Below are positions 38,401 through 50,774 of a DNA stretch of 64,000 nucleotides, piece by piece. Where the stretch lies: positions 10,072,495 to 10,136,494 of the forward strand of contig OY741271.1 in NCBI GenBank assembly GCA_963514095.1. Direction: 5' to 3'. The notes under the pieces are model-generated. The model had not been told where the DNA came from and did no database searches. It worked only from the letters and a program-made list of their open reading frames with translations. The position numbers and the translations under genes are program-made. This stretch comes from Eutrigla gurnardus. Taxonomy: Eukaryota; Chordata; Actinopteri; Perciformes; Triglidae. Position 1 is the first letter of the stretch, and every line of letters starts with the position of its first letter.

Positions 38401-39827
38401 TATATGATTCTAATGATTTTAGATTCTGCAATAAATAAATACTGAAAAAGTCAAATTAACAGCACCTACACCTTCTGAGTTTAAGTGTCCTCCAAGATGT
38501 TGAGATAACGGCGATTATAACAGACAGGTTATGTACCACTTTGGTGAAAAAGCAATTGGCAGTCACGATTCCACCATTTTCATTTCCTCGAAGATGTGCA
38601 TTCAAATCCACAATGAAAAACGTAAAGTGTCTCAGTACTGATGCCATTAAATTGGTTTGGATGCTGTCTGGATTGTTGTCTCCCAACGGCTTAACATGTA
38701 ACAGGCTTTCTTTTTGGTAATCTGACAATTAAAAATTAAGGTGTGCAGATAAATTGGGTTTCTAAGGTTTCCCTCTGATGCTGCTTTGCAACAGCTGTTC
38801 TGTTGAGTTTATGTGCCTAATATGGTGCTGACATTGGAGTCCATGCCAACATGAGGAATTTCTGATTAGATATGGAGCGGTTGAAACATGGTATTTCCTC
38901 AGTTCTGCTAAATGTGCAGGGTGTGTTAAAGTAAGCAATGTGGTTAGACATGTTAAGTTATAGTTTATGGAAATTATATTCACGTCAACAGCGTCGCTAT
39001 ATGCTAACAAGTGCTGAACTGATAAAGGTCCAGCTGTTCCGACTGTTGCTATGGGTGAGCTATGAAAAGTGTGCAGTATCACGCAAACCATTTTACTTTC
39101 CTATATTTTACTATACTATCATTTATAATGCCAATACTTTTTTGTTATTTATATATTTTTATCACAATGGAATTAGACTTTTTTTCATCCATGATCAGAA
39201 ATGAAGGTAAAGGAAGTTAAATAAAATTTAAACCCTTTTTTTTGGAAATTAGTTTTCTATCCAGGCTCCCTGCTGGCAGCTTTTACTGGATTCAGCATCA
39301 TTAAAATAACACTGTCAATCCACAAATAATATAACTATAATAATATATTACAAAAAACAAAGTGTGTGATGTATGTATGCAATTTGTTAGCTTGTAATAT
39401 AGTCACTGACTACATCCCATGTAGCACAATCCGCAAAACAAATTATATTCAATTTATCGTTCTCTAACCGAGTACTGAATGAATTCAGCTGTAATGCAGA
39501 TGTCATGCCTAAGACAACATGTCGTTTCATTCCAGTGAACATAATTCTGGGTGTGTATGTTTGTGTAAATGTGTGTATACGCAGCGGCCGAAACCAGGAG
39601 TGGAGTGGTTATGTTTTCCGAGGACGTATGCTTGTTACACAGAGAGGAGAAACCGAGCAACAAACAACAGCCACAACTCTAAACATAGATAATGATTTAT
39701 ACTCCTCCAGCATCCCCCCTCTTTTCTCCTCACCCTCTTTCTTTGCTCTCCATGTGGTGTCGGTTGGTTGTGGTTTTTGTTTTCTTTAACTCTGATTTGG
39801 CGAAGCCTGGCTGGGAAATCCTGAGCA
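38401..39827. other. Unassigned DNA with two minus-strand frames
   Basis: Minus-strand frames of 90 and 109 codons (38456-38728, 38762-39091) have no recognisable domain. They may be chance frames or part of an unnamed element adjoining the Harbinger copy. No promoter or splice support. Confidence 0.3.
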
Positions 39828-39880
39828 CTCAGTCTTTATTGTACGAGCACGCACACACGGCGCTCAGTCTTTATTGTACG

Positions 39881-39968
<88 letters not shown>
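39828..39968. repeat. 35-base tandem duplication leading into a CA microsatellite
   Basis: CTCAGTCTTTATTGTACGAG occurs at 39828 and again at 39863 (period 35). The second copy runs into a CA tract (about 39883-39968). The first copy carries its own short GCACACAC run, so the duplication copied part of the microsatellite edge. Confidence 0.9.
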
Positions 39969-39970
<2 letters not shown>

Positions 39971-40936
39971 ATTAAACCCATAAATCCATGAATTCAGGCA
40001 CATTTGCAGAAGAAAAGTGGCTAAACGTCTGCACACTTAACTCAGCCTGATCCCTCCCTTATCCCACTTATATACAGCTGTGCAGGTCACTGCAGAGTTG
40101 AAACTGTCACTCGGAATCAGATTCTGCTTTCACATGTGTTTGAAAAAAAAGCAGCCATCATGTTTGACAATTGTACACTTTATAGCTGCACAAGATATTC
40201 ACAAATCCTATTTTCACTGTTGCTTTTACTTGTGATTTTGTGTTTTGTGTTCTCATAGTGAATATGTGAACCTTTTTGTTGGTGAGGGTCTCATATTACT
40301 TTAAGGGTGAGTCATTCATCTACAGTAAAACCATTACTTGAAACACATTTTAAAATCTTCAATACCCAGAAACCCCACAATGTGGTATCAGTCAACCTAC
40401 TGTGCTTTGCCAACCAGGCCCAAAACTTTGAACACGTTCCATACCATTTTTACTTTAATATTATATATATTAAATTCTATTACATTATATTACATATAAA
40501 GAGTCCGTGTAATTCTCAGCACCTAAACGCAGCAGTGCATGTAACCACTGACCGCGAGGCCCAATGTAATTGACATTTTCACCCGCTCTCACACCACGTC
40601 CATTTTCATGGCAGAGAAAACCATTTCTCACTGATAATGTTGAGGCGAGTTAAGAGGATGGTGAAAGTGCACTGAACGACAACACAGAGCAGCATAATGC
40701 AATGGCAGCACGTAAAGAATTCATCCATACGGTTATGGTAGCATCTCTCGGAGAGGCTAAGAAGGATTAAGAAAGACACATTTCAGAAATAATTTCTCAT
40801 ATTTTAGAGACCAAATAAAAGCATCATCAAATAATTCCTGATTGTAAATAACTGTTTCCTGAATAACTTTTGTGAGAAGCACATTGGTTTTCTCCTCAAA
40901 ATGTCAATTTGAAGCAGTTTCATATATTAATACATT
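39969..40936. other. Unassigned non-coding DNA
   Basis: No supported feature. Confidence 0.4.
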
Positions 40937-41290
40937 TTAATCTTTCACATCAATGCAGTCTTGTTGAGGATATTCGCTATAACCAGATTCTGTATCATAT
41001 GCAACGGGACAGAAAGATTTAGGTATCGGAAGAGTTCTGGTTTCCTTTTGTAGTCTGGGCAGTATTGACGAAACACTTTCGAGCAGGCTGTCATTGAATG
41101 CAGGTAAATAGTTATTATGGAAATTAAAGAGTGGAATGCATTCGCCGAAATACAATCTGGAAAGCAACCGGTTTTCTTGTAACAATATCTTTCTATTGGT
41201 TTTGTTGGATTATCTTATAAACCGGCTACTTGTTGTCTCATAACCCCGGTTTTGTACTTTAGTTGCTAACCAGATTGTAAACAATGAGCA
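40937..41290 (-). repeat. Possible interspersed repeat
   Basis: The block containing GCATTCGCCGAAATACAATC, AAGCAACCGGTT, ATAACCCCGGTT and ATGAGCAGATAATCCC resembles a fish dispersed repeat. A short related phrase (ACCGGGGTTGTGATAT) is seen at 36399. An 82-codon minus frame (40937-41185) has no known domain. Class unknown. Confidence 0.3.
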
Positions 41291-44200
41291 GATAATCCCA
41301 GAAATATAGTCCCTTGCCCCAAGAATCTTATCCATCATCAGACCAATAGTGTTCTGGATGACTATGATCATGAAACATTTGTTTACAGTGACATTTTTGA
41401 GATAATTAGTGGGGAAGTTGGCTCATGTAAAATCTGAAGTGATTTTATAATTTCACTCTAAACTAAATTGAAAAGTTGGCACCCCCGTGTAACTTTTTCC
41501 CAAGAATTTATTGAAGCCTGAAATAGGCCCTGGTCGTGGTGTTGCACAGTCAAACTGGAACTCAACTCCTAGGTTTTGCCTACAACCCCTGTGAAGAGGT
41601 TCCCAGACAATTCATGCGACATGATATAATCTTTTACATTAGTAAAACATCTGATACTCATCACACAATCTTTTAGAGCAGTGCACCTCTGAGAACATTT
41701 GTCACACAAATATTATCTTTTAGATTGGAAAACATTGGCTCTTATAACATGCTTGGAAACTTTTGCTCACATGGTGAAGGACAAATAGAACAAATGGTGC
41801 AGTAAAAAAAAAAAAAAAAGAAAAGAAGTTGGGTGCAGGTAAAAAACCATGTGATGCATGTAAATTTAAAAGATGTGCCAGTGCACAGAAAAACATATCT
41901 TGAGCCAAGCGTCTGTCATGTTCCTTTTAAAATTTTGCCCCACTCACATAGATGCTGATCCAAAATCTAGAAATCTGTGGAACAATTCCTGTTTCTTTCC
42001 CATTTTCCATCCAAGGACAAAGTGGAAGTTATCAAACCAGCCAAGGCTGGAGTCATGTCGCTGGGCTGCTTTCTCTACAGAGGCCTCTCACACATCCATG
42101 CGCTTGTAAACGCACACACGTCACACACACATTCAGCAATTTCCTGCTGCTTGCAATCTGCGGGAACTCCTCTAATCTAAGTGGTGTATCAAGGTCAACA
42201 AGCATCTCGCGAGTGTTGTGAAGAGGAAGAGGAGAGGGATATTTTTTTATTTATTAATGTCATATACAAATACTTTTTATAGCATTCCTCATACAACAGT
42301 AATTTGCCAAATAAGTCAGAATATTATTTATGAAAGTTACATGATATGCTTTTTCTCCTCTTATTAGCTGTTCAGTGCCGCTTGACTTTTTTTAAACACA
42401 ATCTTTAATTAATACTAAAAAAGTGTCTTCTTAATTCAGAGCTAAGAAGTCCATGTAGACCCAGCCTTATAGAAATGTGCTGCCACCATGACTACCCGTA
42501 CCAGTATGGTGCAAGGGATTCATGCAATCCCTTCTGATGAGCCCGGCGTGTTTACCTACTAAGCCTGCCTGAACTCATTTTCTTATTGAAAGCAGAGATT
42601 TCGGCTTCTCTATCAAGAGTGGAAATAAATGTGGCTGCTTTTGACAGACTGACTTGCCCTCGGCACTGATGTCAGCAATCACCTCCAGCAGAACTTGTGA
42701 AAATCACTGTAGCTTTGTGCTAGTAATGGAGCTCAAGCTTTATCAGCATAGCTAGGTTGGACAGAGCAGCCTGAGCCTCTCTTTGTATCAAGTCTTCACC
42801 GATGACAACTGGCAACAGGTATTATTGTCAGCATGTATCTGTTGTCTTTGTAGTTCAAAATGTGGTGGATCTTCAACAGGAGGCTGGGCTTCAATCGCTT
42901 CTGTGATAGAGAGGAAATTACTCTGTCAAACTCACCCTGTAGTTCTACACCATCGATTATTGACAACAGGAAGCAAACTAGGCTGCTGCAGCCACATAGA
43001 GATCTTTGGTAAATCTGACATGATAGAAATCCCACCCTTGTGATTTAATGCGTGGAACTAATTTCCTTTCTCTTATTCTATTTCTAAATTTGAAACTTTT
43101 GAAACAACTCATTTGTGTTTTGCCTGTCGTATGGGCACAGTGTTTATTTCCTTAACTTTTGTCAGCCTGCCCCACCAGTTCCTGGAACAGAGGGGTAAAC
43201 GTGTTGTGCACAGTACTGGTGTCTATGTTCTCATTTAAGTTCAGCTATGTTTTTATGTACAGGATGTTCTGGAGCTGGTAACTAGAAAAGAGGAAGGCAG
43301 AGAGCGAGAGATGCAGCGATGAAGAGATGAGTCATTTTCTCTGTCAGACACTGTTGTTTTCCACTAAGCCCTGTTATTTTCGCTCATAAATGGATGCCAG
43401 GTAGTGGGTGGAAAGACTCTCTTTTTTTTTGTTTTCACATTTGGTGTAATTTTACAATGGGGTCCGACTGTGGTTAAACTTGAAACGTTTGCATGGACTT
43501 GTCCCAATGTAACCGTCTTCTCCCTTTTTTTGAAGACCAAAAATGGTATTGTGAAATGACTTGGCATAAGATGAAAATGTGTTCATAGTTTTTATAATGC
43601 TTCAGTGATTAGTGACTCACTAAGAGTTTGTTGTCTTACAATAAAAAAGGAGACAAAGTCCCTGTCTCTTGCCGTTTTGGCCATTTTCTGTCTACTAAAA
43701 CAGTTCAGTTGAGGGCTGTCTAACCAAAACGATGACCTGAAAGATGCTACTGTGGTCCACTGAGCTGGGGATAATTCTCTGAGATCATTCCTATAAGTGG
43801 CCCCTTTCACTTGCAATTTAGTTAAAAACATTACTAAGTACTTGACTAATTATGGTATTTTTCAGGCTTATTATAGCATTATACCAACTGCAGCATTTGT
43901 CACTCTGGATTAAGCCGTCAGTTGGGTATCTACAAGGTAAAGTCATGAGTAAAGTTAGAGATGCACAGAGTGCTGTTATTCTTGTTCTTTTGCCAATATG
44001 ATATCCTTTAACTTTGTTATTATCATCTATAGTTGATATTTGCATTAAAAACAGAATTCAGATGACATGGTTGTATTTCTATTTAAATACTTGGTTTGGT
44101 AAAAAAAAAGAGCAGAATTCTTGGCATTAGTAGTTTTAATAATTTATGATAAGCTGCTTGGAGCTGGTGTTGGGAAGTTAACAGGTCATAATTCCCTGTC

Positions 44201-45635
44201 TCCGATATCATTGTTATATTGCTGTGAAAACATCCCCTTCCAATAACTGTATTGAGGCTATTTAAATTTTCTAGTGGCTAAGAGTGCTGACAGCGCAAAC
44301 AAAGGCAGCGATTAGATGTTGAAAATTACACAAATGCACAGGCTCAAGTTGATGTCATGTACGGAAAGTCAAAACAGATTTTTACTCTAAAGGCCCTACA
44401 AATAACGCTGAATCTCAACCAGCTGATAATCAAAGGCAGCAGTCAGTGGAGATGCTGTGTTAAACTTCATAGGTTTTAAGTGTTGGCAGGGACACAGTAT
44501 TGTCATTTTCTTTAATGTTTACAATACTGCATGTGACGTTGCTGGACAGAGCCATTGATCCACCTTTATATAAGCACCATGTGCTATGCGTGTGCCAAAT
44601 TGAATTGGAGTAGAAATCACACCCTAAGCACGCCCTAAGGTAATCAAAATCCATCATAGTCCCGATAAGGTGCAAGTTGCCCTACAGGTGCAACGGCAGA
44701 GTGAGGGCAGGTGACATGAACGAGGCACCAACTGCTCACACCCACACAGTCTGGAAGTAAGTAAAAATTCTGACTTTCGGTTTTTCCATCTTGTATTTTA
44801 TGATGTGCACCTCATTTGGAAGTTAACTTGGAAAGGTATCACTTACACCAGTGGTTGTATGTGAATATGCAAGTACAGATGAGAAGTCAGGGATGAATTT
44901 GTCGGAAAGAGATCATCATTATCATGTCAACATAACAGATGGATCAAGTTTCATGAGCCCTCAGTCCATAAAACCCATTCATAATATATGTAGTGACATG
45001 TCGTCATACAGGATACTCTCACATTTGTTATTTCACAGTAATAAGTTAAAACGGAGCTCTGGGTTAACACCAGAAAAGTAAACTACATGATGTCATGGAA
45101 GAAGTGAATAATTAATTTACAAAGGACCTGCAGGTTTGTGCTTGATTGACAGACTATGGCACTGAAGATGCCAGCCCTGAAAACTCTTTCTCATACTTCT
45201 CTGACAGTGAATAGGAAAGAATTGAGTAGTATTAGATCAGTGGCACAATGTATTAAACTGAGTGAAAAGACAGACGGGATGGAATAGAATTGGATAATAG
45301 GCGTTTGAATGGAAGCTTATGTCTGTGTTTTGGATCTGAAGGATCTCTTTCAAGAGGCCATTTGCACTCTGTTAATCTGCCTGTGAGAGTTTCTCCTTTT
45401 ATCACAGTGGCTAATCTCTGCCCTGGCCGCTGCACTATAACCACTTCTTTCCCGCCATGACTCGTCTAAGATTATTTGCCAGCCTTTTTACAGTGGACTC
45501 CATTGTAGAGAAGGGCATTGGTCCTTTTCGTGTAGTACTACGTCCCTGTTGGCAGCACACTACTGCTGTCAGTTATTCTGCATTTGCCAGGCAAAAGCAC
45601 ACATTTAAAGAACCACACATGTCGAGGCTCACAGT
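41291..45635. other. Long non-coding stretch, no gene identified
   Basis: No exon with paired splice sites or recognisable motif. An A-run lies at 41803-41819. 44400-44640 is of mixed composition and could be regulatory, but nothing in the sequence proves it. Confidence 0.35.
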
Positions 45636-45752
45636 CATGAATGACATTCTCTAATGTGTATACGGTATGTACACTACACAAAAAACAGGCTATACTTTAT
45701 GGGGCTGATCTTTGATGTTTCTCCAACATACAGCCATGCTCACCACACACAC

Positions 45753-45800
<48 letters not shown>
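45636..45800 (-). repeat. Dispersed repeat family 3, uninterrupted copy with CA tract
   Basis: On the minus strand: a GT tract, then GGTGAGCATGGCTGTATG, TTGGAGAAACATCAAAGATC, AGCCCCATAAAG, CCTGTTTTTTG, then CATTAGAGAATG (site 45645-45656). The copy at 61478-62150 has the same order but contains a 556-bp insertion after CATTAGAG. This copy therefore represents the pre-insertion state. CA tract about 45745-45800. Confidence 0.8.
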
Positions 45801-45801
<1 letters not shown>

Positions 45802-45958
45802 GTATAGCGTCATTTTTGTACTTTTATTGTAGCAATTGTTACTTGTTTTCACAAATATAAAGCAGCTGGCATCAAATTTAGCAATCCTAAATCATGTTTT
45901 AATGTCCTTGTATTTGTCTCTTCCCAGTCAACTAATGAGTCATGTTAGTCTCACTATT
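45801..45958. other. Unassigned non-coding DNA
   Basis: Short spacer, no supported feature. Confidence 0.4.
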
Positions 45959-47051
45959 AAAGGGGCAAGATACGGGATGGGGAGAATGACAGAGTGATGA
46001 AGTAATGACAGACCTAGGATATGAAAAATCTGATTGGTTGCCGTCATGCCTCTTATGCTGTCAGCGTACGCTCACAGCGTCATGCAGCGCAACTCATGCA
46101 GCTCATTAACATTCAACAAGCATGATTGAAACCAAACATGGCTGAAAGCAATACTTCAGAAGAAATAATTCCCAAAAAAGGAGCTACTTCAAAACCCTCT
46201 GAGACCCGTTGTAGCGTATACACTACAAAAGACGACACTGTTCCAGCGTCATTACTCTTTAATGGTTTGTGCTAGAAACATGCGTTTTTTCCCTTTTAAA
46301 CTAGAAAAACGTGGCTAAACAACGGTACCCTGCTTGTCCATGTGAGCCATTTATTTCCGACAACAAAATGAATGCGCAAAGTTGTAAAAGATGTGACTAG
46401 ATGTCTCCTCGTCTCCGTGGCGCATTTCTCCATTTTGTATACATATATCGATCAGTTCTAATCCACCATCTTGCTAGTGACGTATAGAGTTACGTTTATG
46501 CATCGGACAGTCGTATTGGCTCCCGTAGGAGCTTTTACTGCCAATCGGAGCCTAATTTACTCTTGGCCGTGAGTTGTTGTGTTTGCGCAAACGGGAGACA
46601 CGGAGGAGTTCAAAGCAGAGAAAATGACAGTCAAAGAGTTATTGTAGTGAAAGAGAAAGTTAAAAACATAAATGGCACAGAAGAAGTACACTGAGTACAC
46701 TATAAAAACACCCATGGACACTACCCAAAAGACTGTCCATATTTCATAAACAGAAGGAGCTTGAAGCTTCAAATAACTTAAGCGCAATCCAAACAAGTGT
46801 GTGCAACTTTCTATGTTGAGCTTTTCTTTCGTTATAATGGTTTGCAGTGCTTTTTTTAATAAAATGTGTAAAAGTTCAAGGTCCGTTTTTTATTTATTTT
46901 TAATTTATGGGCTAAAATCCCTCATTATAGTGTATAGAAGTATGAAATGAATAACAACCTGTTTTGCAGTATTTTGTCATATCGTCAAATGTATCATTAT
47001 CGCCTAAATACCCTGAAATATCGTGATTTTCTTTTATATTGCCCACCCCTA
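45959..47051 (+). mobile_element. Probable hAT-like remnant
   Basis: The right end reads TATTGCCCACCCCTA (47037-47051), i.e. TAGGGGTGGGCAATA on the minus strand, a common hAT terminus in fish. The left end is uncertain; TAAAGGGGCAAGATAC at 45958 is only roughly similar, and I see no matching 8-bp duplication. The interior has a transposase-start-like frame (46138-46275). Internal deletion is likely because no RNase-H-like core is visible. Confidence 0.45.
46138..46275 (+). pseudogene. hAT/ZBED transposase N-terminus remnant
   Basis: The 45-codon frame starts MAESNTSEEIIPKKGATS, which resembles the acidic start of BED-finger hAT transposases, where PK(K/R)G(A/S)TS precedes the V-W-x-x-F of the finger. 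Here the expected finger is missing directly after this motif, suggesting a deletion, and a stop ends it at 46275. Assignment rests on this short motif alone. Confidence 0.35.
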
Positions 47052-48404
47052 GTCTTGATTAGTGATGATTATACGATTATAACATTGTATAAAGAATATA
47101 ACAAAATGCCTTACATAGTTTTACTTCAGATAGATGTAAACTATAAGCAAAGGGGGAAATTCAGTTTAAAAGATTTCAACAGAGGTTTTCACATTCAGGA
47201 GATAAACATCGACCCAGTTCAAATGAAGGTACAGTGCATACATTCTCTTCCTGTATTGTTTTTCTTTGAGAAAGAAGCTACTCGGGTGTCCATGTGCTTA
47301 GCTGTGATACCTTGCTTGATTGAGAGGCATTACAAATGGAGGCCCTTGTGGTTACACATCAGTGTTGTTGTGACACCTGACACTTGCCGAACGTGACTGC
47401 AGTCTTTTATTTCCAGAACTAGTTAAGAAGTTTCCTGTAACACATGAAAGTAGCACGTCTTCATAGCGCTCACCCTCTGCAGTACACCTCCATCTGAACT
47501 ACGTCATAGAACCTATATTCTGTGTCCCACATTCCTGCGTCCCATTTAAAGCATCCATTGTCCACGTCCCTGTCCTACATTCTATTAAAGGCTTCATTAT
47601 GTGTTTTGCACTTGCCAGCTGATGGTTGGACCGCAAACGTTCTTTTGAGACTATTATTCATCCTTCCTTAACCCACTGCATCACAGAGTCCGTGATGACA
47701 AACATGCAGACAAACTGTAGGTAATACTGACAAATCTCTGAAATTATGGCAAAGTGTGGCTGAATTTTGAACACTTAACTTGAAAAAGTCACTCTCTCCT
47801 CGTTTAATAAGAGGGCCCTTCTGCTTCACTGAGTGCAGGCCGTTCTCCTTCAGAGCTCTTCTTCCTTTAACAGCTTGCCAAGCCACATCAGGGAATGTGA
47901 AGGAGCCAGTTTTCAAGTACAAGTCTCCAGATCCATTTGATGGGTGATGTATTGATTTACACCTGCATACTTGGCAGTCTAGACGACCTGGAAAGATTCC
48001 CCCGCACAATACTGCAGAGAAGATAAACTGATACTTGGCTTAATGTTGTTGTTCTAACTAATGTTACCTGCTCGACAAAGGCGCTGGCAGCTGTACGCTG
48101 TGCCCAGTCTGCCAACTCCCAGAGTGACAGGAAACTGGAATCAGACGTGGGTAGTATGTTTTGGTTTAGCATACACGTCATGTGTGTGAACGAAGGTGAG
48201 GCTGTTACGGAGGATTGTACCGAGTTTGACACCATTTGGGTGTATCTCTTTCTCCTCGAACCACTGCCGGCTCCTGTTTAACACGTGGGAATGATACACA
48301 AAGCAATTCACCTTTCTGCCTTCTAGAGAGGATGAAGGCAGCTATGAATTAGAGTTGCATACCAGGCAGGCTTATCCTGTTCTTTTGGCTGTTAGTGATG
48401 CCAG
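47052..48404. other. Unassigned DNA with candidate antisense exons
   Basis: Two splice-bounded minus-strand segments (48068-48134 and 47963-48011) are described in findings. The rest shows no supported feature. Confidence 0.35.
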
Positions 48405-49043
<639 letters not shown>

Positions 49044-49126
49044 GAAATTGGTTGGTACTAGCTGATGTAAGAAATTGATTTTATATTTGAAATTGGTTAG
49101 TACTAGCTGATGTAAGCAATTGATTT

Positions 49127-49189
<63 letters not shown>
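49044..49189. repeat. 42-base tandem duplication plus CA microsatellite
   Basis: 49044-49085 and 49089-49130 are identical except for two substitutions (period 45). The second copy passes into a CA tract (about 49131-49189). Confidence 0.92.
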
Positions 49190-49190
<1 letters not shown>

Positions 49191-49197
49191 TATACAC

Positions 49198-50705
49198 ACT
49201 ACCGTTCAAAAGTTTGGGGTCACCCAGACAATTTCATGTTTTCCATGAAAACGTACACTTTTATTCACCAAATGAGTAACAAATTAATACAAAATATAGT
49301 CAAAACATTGACGAGGTTAGAAATCATGATTTTTCCTTCAAACTTTGCTTTCATCAAAGTATTCTCCATTTGCAGCAATTACAGCCTTGCAGGCCTTTGG
49401 CATTCTAGCTGTCACCCCATGCTTCCTGAAGCACCTCCCACAAGTTGGATTGGCTTGTTGGGCACTTCTCACATACCATACGGTCAACCTGCTCCCACAA
49501 CAGCTTAATAGGGTTGAGATCTGGTGACTGCGCTGGCCACTCCATTACAGACAGGATACCAGCTGATTGCTTCTTCCCTAAATAATTCTTGTATAGTTTG
49601 GAGGTACTTGGAGGAAATTGTCTCCAATCAAGCGGTGTCCACAGGGTATGGCATGGCGTTGCAAAATGGAGAGATAGCCTTCCTTATTCAAAATCCCTTT
49701 TACCGTGTACAAATCTCCCACTTTACCAGCACCAAAGCAGCCCCAGAACATCACATTTCCTCCACCATGCTTGACAGATGGCGTCAGGCACTCCTCCAGC
49801 ATCTTTTCACTTGTTCTGCGTCTCACAAATGTTCTTCTGTGTGATCCAGACACCTCAAACTTAGATTCTTCTGTCCATAACACTTTTTTCCAATCTTCCT
49901 CTGTCCAATGCATGGTTCTTTTACACATCTAAACCTTTTCCTTTTATTGGCCAGTCACAGATATGGCTTTTTCTTTGCCACTCTGCCTATAAGGCCAGCA
50001 TCCCGGAGTCGCCTCTTCACTGTGGACACTGAGACTGGTGTTTTGCGGGTACCGTTTAATGAAACCGCCAGTTTCTATTTCACAAACTAGAGACTCTAAT
50101 GTACTTGTCCTCTTGTTTAGTTGTGCACCGGGGCCTCCCACTCCTTGGTTTTTATTTTGGCGCCTGTTTAGTGCTGTTCTCTGAAGGGAGTAGTACACAC
50201 CGTTGTAGGAAATCTTCAGTTTCTTGGCAATTTCTCGTATGGAATAGCCTTCATTTCTCACAACAATAATAATAGACTGTCGAGTTTCAGAAGAAAGTTC
50301 TCTTTTTCTGGCTATTTTGAGACTAAAATCGAACCCACAAATGGTGATGCTCAACGAGCTCAAAGGAAGGCCAGTTTTATAGCTTCTCTAATCAGCACAT
50401 TTTTCAGCTGTGCTAACATAATTGCACAAGGGTTTTCTAATCATCAATTAGCCTTTTAACACGATAAGCTAACACAATGTACCATTAGAACACAGGAGTC
50501 ATGGTTGCTGGAAATGGGCCTCTGTACATCTATGTAGATATTCCATTGAAAATCAGCCATTTGCAGCTAGAATAGTCATTTACCAAATTAACAATGTTTA
50601 GACTGTATTCGTGATTCATTTAATGGTATCTTCATTGAACTAAACAGTGCTTCTCTTTCAAAAATAGGGACATTTCTAAGTGACCCCAAACTTTTGAACG
50701 GTAGT
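49198..50705 (-). mobile_element. Tc1-like transposon with perfect 26-bp inverted ends
   Basis: 49198-49223 and 50680-50705 are exact reverse complements over 26 bases (ACTACCGTTC...GGGGTCAC). The element is about 1.5 kb, the usual Tc1 size, and is flanked by TA-rich sequence as expected for TA-targeting elements: a CA tract on the left and an AT tract starting immediately on the right. The transposase lies on the minus strand and is broken. The inverted ends themselves remain perfect. Confidence 0.93.
49335..50363 (-). pseudogene. Tc1 transposase, disrupted
   Basis: Tc1 transposases bind the inverted ends through paired helix-turn-helix domains and cut with a DDE(D) triad. The N-terminal frame (49944-50363) has RKRELSSETRQSI and REIAKKLKIS, the first HTH region, then shifts frame near 50170. 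The C-terminal frame (49578-49928) has HWTEEDWKKVLW and KHGGGNVMFWGCFGAGKVGD. The final part (about 49335-49570) continues in another frame with WPAQSPDLNPI. All three catalytic positions are altered: the first Asp reads Glu (WTEES), the segment with the second Asp is deleted and shifted near 49590-49610, and the third acidic residue reads Lys (NPIKLLW). It cannot be active. Confidence 0.9.
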
Positions 50706-50714
50706 ATATATACA

Positions 50715-50770
<56 letters not shown>
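50706..50770. repeat. AT dinucleotide microsatellite
   Basis: AT tract abutting the right end of the Tc1 element, with a TACAG interruption near 50711. Confidence 0.95.

Positions 50771-50774
<4 letters not shown>

Noticed and set aside
42783..43043. Plus-strand frame starting MYQVFTDDNWQQ
   Set aside because: No domain, overlapped by a similar-length minus frame, and splice signals would leave an implausibly short intron.
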